DNA of 6,384 nt from the NCBI GenBank assembly GCA_016196415.1, contig JACPXS010000025.1, positions 1-6,384 on the forward strand, in the 5' to 3' direction. The position numbers were made by a program, and so were the translations under genes. Of the stretch, positions 6,079 to 6,384 are shown in pieces (position 1 is the first letter of the stretch; every line of letters starts with the position of its first letter). The notes beneath the pieces were generated by a model, which had not been told where the DNA came from, made no database searches, and was given only the letters and a program-made list of their open reading frames with translations. This DNA is from Candidatus Omnitrophota bacterium (lineage in GTDB: Bacteria; Omnitrophota; Koll11; Aquiviventales; Aquiviventaceae).

Positions 6079-6384
6079 AACGCAAGCACGGCCAGATCCC
6101 GATCCAGTATGAGCACCCCCGGCTTGAGCCGATCCTGCGCGCAACCTACGGGGTGTGTGTAAGCGGCGACACGATGGTTGAGGATGCAAGAACCGGGGTC
6201 AGCCATCGTCTTGATACGCTGTCCGAGCATCCAGATCTGGTGGTTCATGCGATCGACGAGGAGTGTCGTTCTGTCGCGGCTCCGGTTGTGCGCGTGATCG
6301 ACAACGGCCTGAAGCCTGTGTACCGCGTCAGATTGCGAAACGGTTTTGAGATCAAGATGACCTCCGACCATCGTGTGCTTACCG
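6060..6384 (+). CDS. dnaE: dnaE continuation in a second frame, interrupted by an intein; partial at window end
   Basis: This frame is open from upstream of 6042 to the window end. The ATG at 6060 is an internal codon of the family motif GSGMLDEF and not necessarily a start. The first 32 residues, MLDEFMKRKHGQIPIQYEHP and then RLEPILRATYGV, are standard DnaE following the polymerase R-P-G-P-L/I-G-S-G-M motif. In an uninterrupted DnaE, TYGV is followed by I-V-Y-Q-E-Q-V-M. Here the next codon, TGT 6156, begins an intein instead. No stop codon is seen up to 6384. With the upstream deletion, this piece cannot be translated in frame with the first half, so unless the junction is an assembly fault the gene is broken. 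If the lesion is real, internal initiation at ATG 6060 would make only a polymerase fragment. DnaE identity is certain for the first 32 residues. Confidence 0.88.
   Translation, partial: MLDEFMKRKHGQIPIQYEHPRLEPILRATYGVCVSGDTMVEDARTGVSHRLDTLSEHPDLVVHAIDEECRSVAAPVVRVIDNGLKPVYRVRLRNGFEIKMTSDHRVLT
6156..6384 (+). other. intein in DnaE, N-terminal splicing domain (partial)
   Basis: After TYGV the frame reads CVSGDTMVEDARTG, the class 1 intein block A with nucleophile Cys1 and the (V/L)SGDT signature. VHAIDEE (30-36) and VVRVIDNGLKPVYRVRLRNG (44-63) are the usual beta-rich stretch (block N4 region). GFEIKMTSDHRVLT (63-76) is block B, with Thr69 and His72 of the TxxH motif that activates the first splice junction. 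Inteins of this class excise themselves from the host protein and join the flanking exteins. The window ends at residue 76, so the endonuclease blocks (if any), the C-terminal His-Asn and the first C-extein residue (Cys, Ser or Thr expected) are not visible; whether it is a mini-intein, a full intein or a split intein is open. Hand-counted GC of the segment is about 57 percent, against about 64 percent in a 120-nt dnaE sample, mildly consistent with transfer. Confidence 0.9.

Noticed and set aside
5973..6371. 132-codon open frame on the minus strand opposite the intein
   Set aside because: The + strand in this stretch has clear DnaE and intein motifs; the reverse frame shows none.
4201..6384. 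Programmed ribosomal frameshifting to express full-length DnaE
   Set aside because: There is no slippery heptamer at the junction, and about 21 conserved residues are absent, which slippage cannot restore.

Overview
The window is a GC-rich bacterial chromosomal segment, with every gene on the + strand. In order it holds the 3' end of an IMP dehydrogenase/GMP reductase-superfamily gene (GuaB3-like), a complete guaA (GMP synthase), a short pyruvate kinase, a LOG-family nucleotide phosphoribohydrolase, and the 5' half of dnaE (DNA polymerase III alpha). The gene content is housekeeping and does not fix the taxon. GC-rich genes separated by short spacers of reiterated GTT/AAC or TGACA/TGTCA words are compatible with environmental lineages such as Nitrospirota or Methylomirabilota, but that is only a guess.

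Layout: the first four genes look like one co-directional unit. The GuaB3-like gene ends 114 nt before guaA, guaA ends 16 nt before the pyruvate kinase, and the kinase overlaps the LOG gene by 4 nt (ATGA). The theme is purine nucleotide metabolism: an IMPDH relative, XMP to GMP by GuaA, a kinase able in principle to phosphorylate nucleoside diphosphates, and a LOG enzyme that in characterised relatives releases bases from nucleoside monophosphates. A 139-nt spacer with a candidate promoter then precedes dnaE.

Both spacers are made of short-period arrays. The guaA leader has an octanucleotide-period array (GTT words, then AAC words). The dnaE leader has a heptanucleotide-period array (four TGACA words, then four TGTCA-type words). 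In each, the second half is the reverse complement of the first.

The most notable part is the right end. The dnaE frame appears to stop at 6078, but this is not the natural end of the protein. At about 6043-6047 roughly 60 nt of a highly conserved stretch are missing and the frame shifts; DnaE then resumes in another frame (GSGMLDEFMKRKHG). After the conserved TYGV, where DnaE normally continues into the YQEQVM motif, the reading frame runs into the N-terminal splicing domain of an intein (block A CVSGDT, block B TSDHRVLT), which continues off the window end. So dnaE here is an intein-containing gene with a frame-disrupting small deletion just upstream of the intein, whether real or from assembly.
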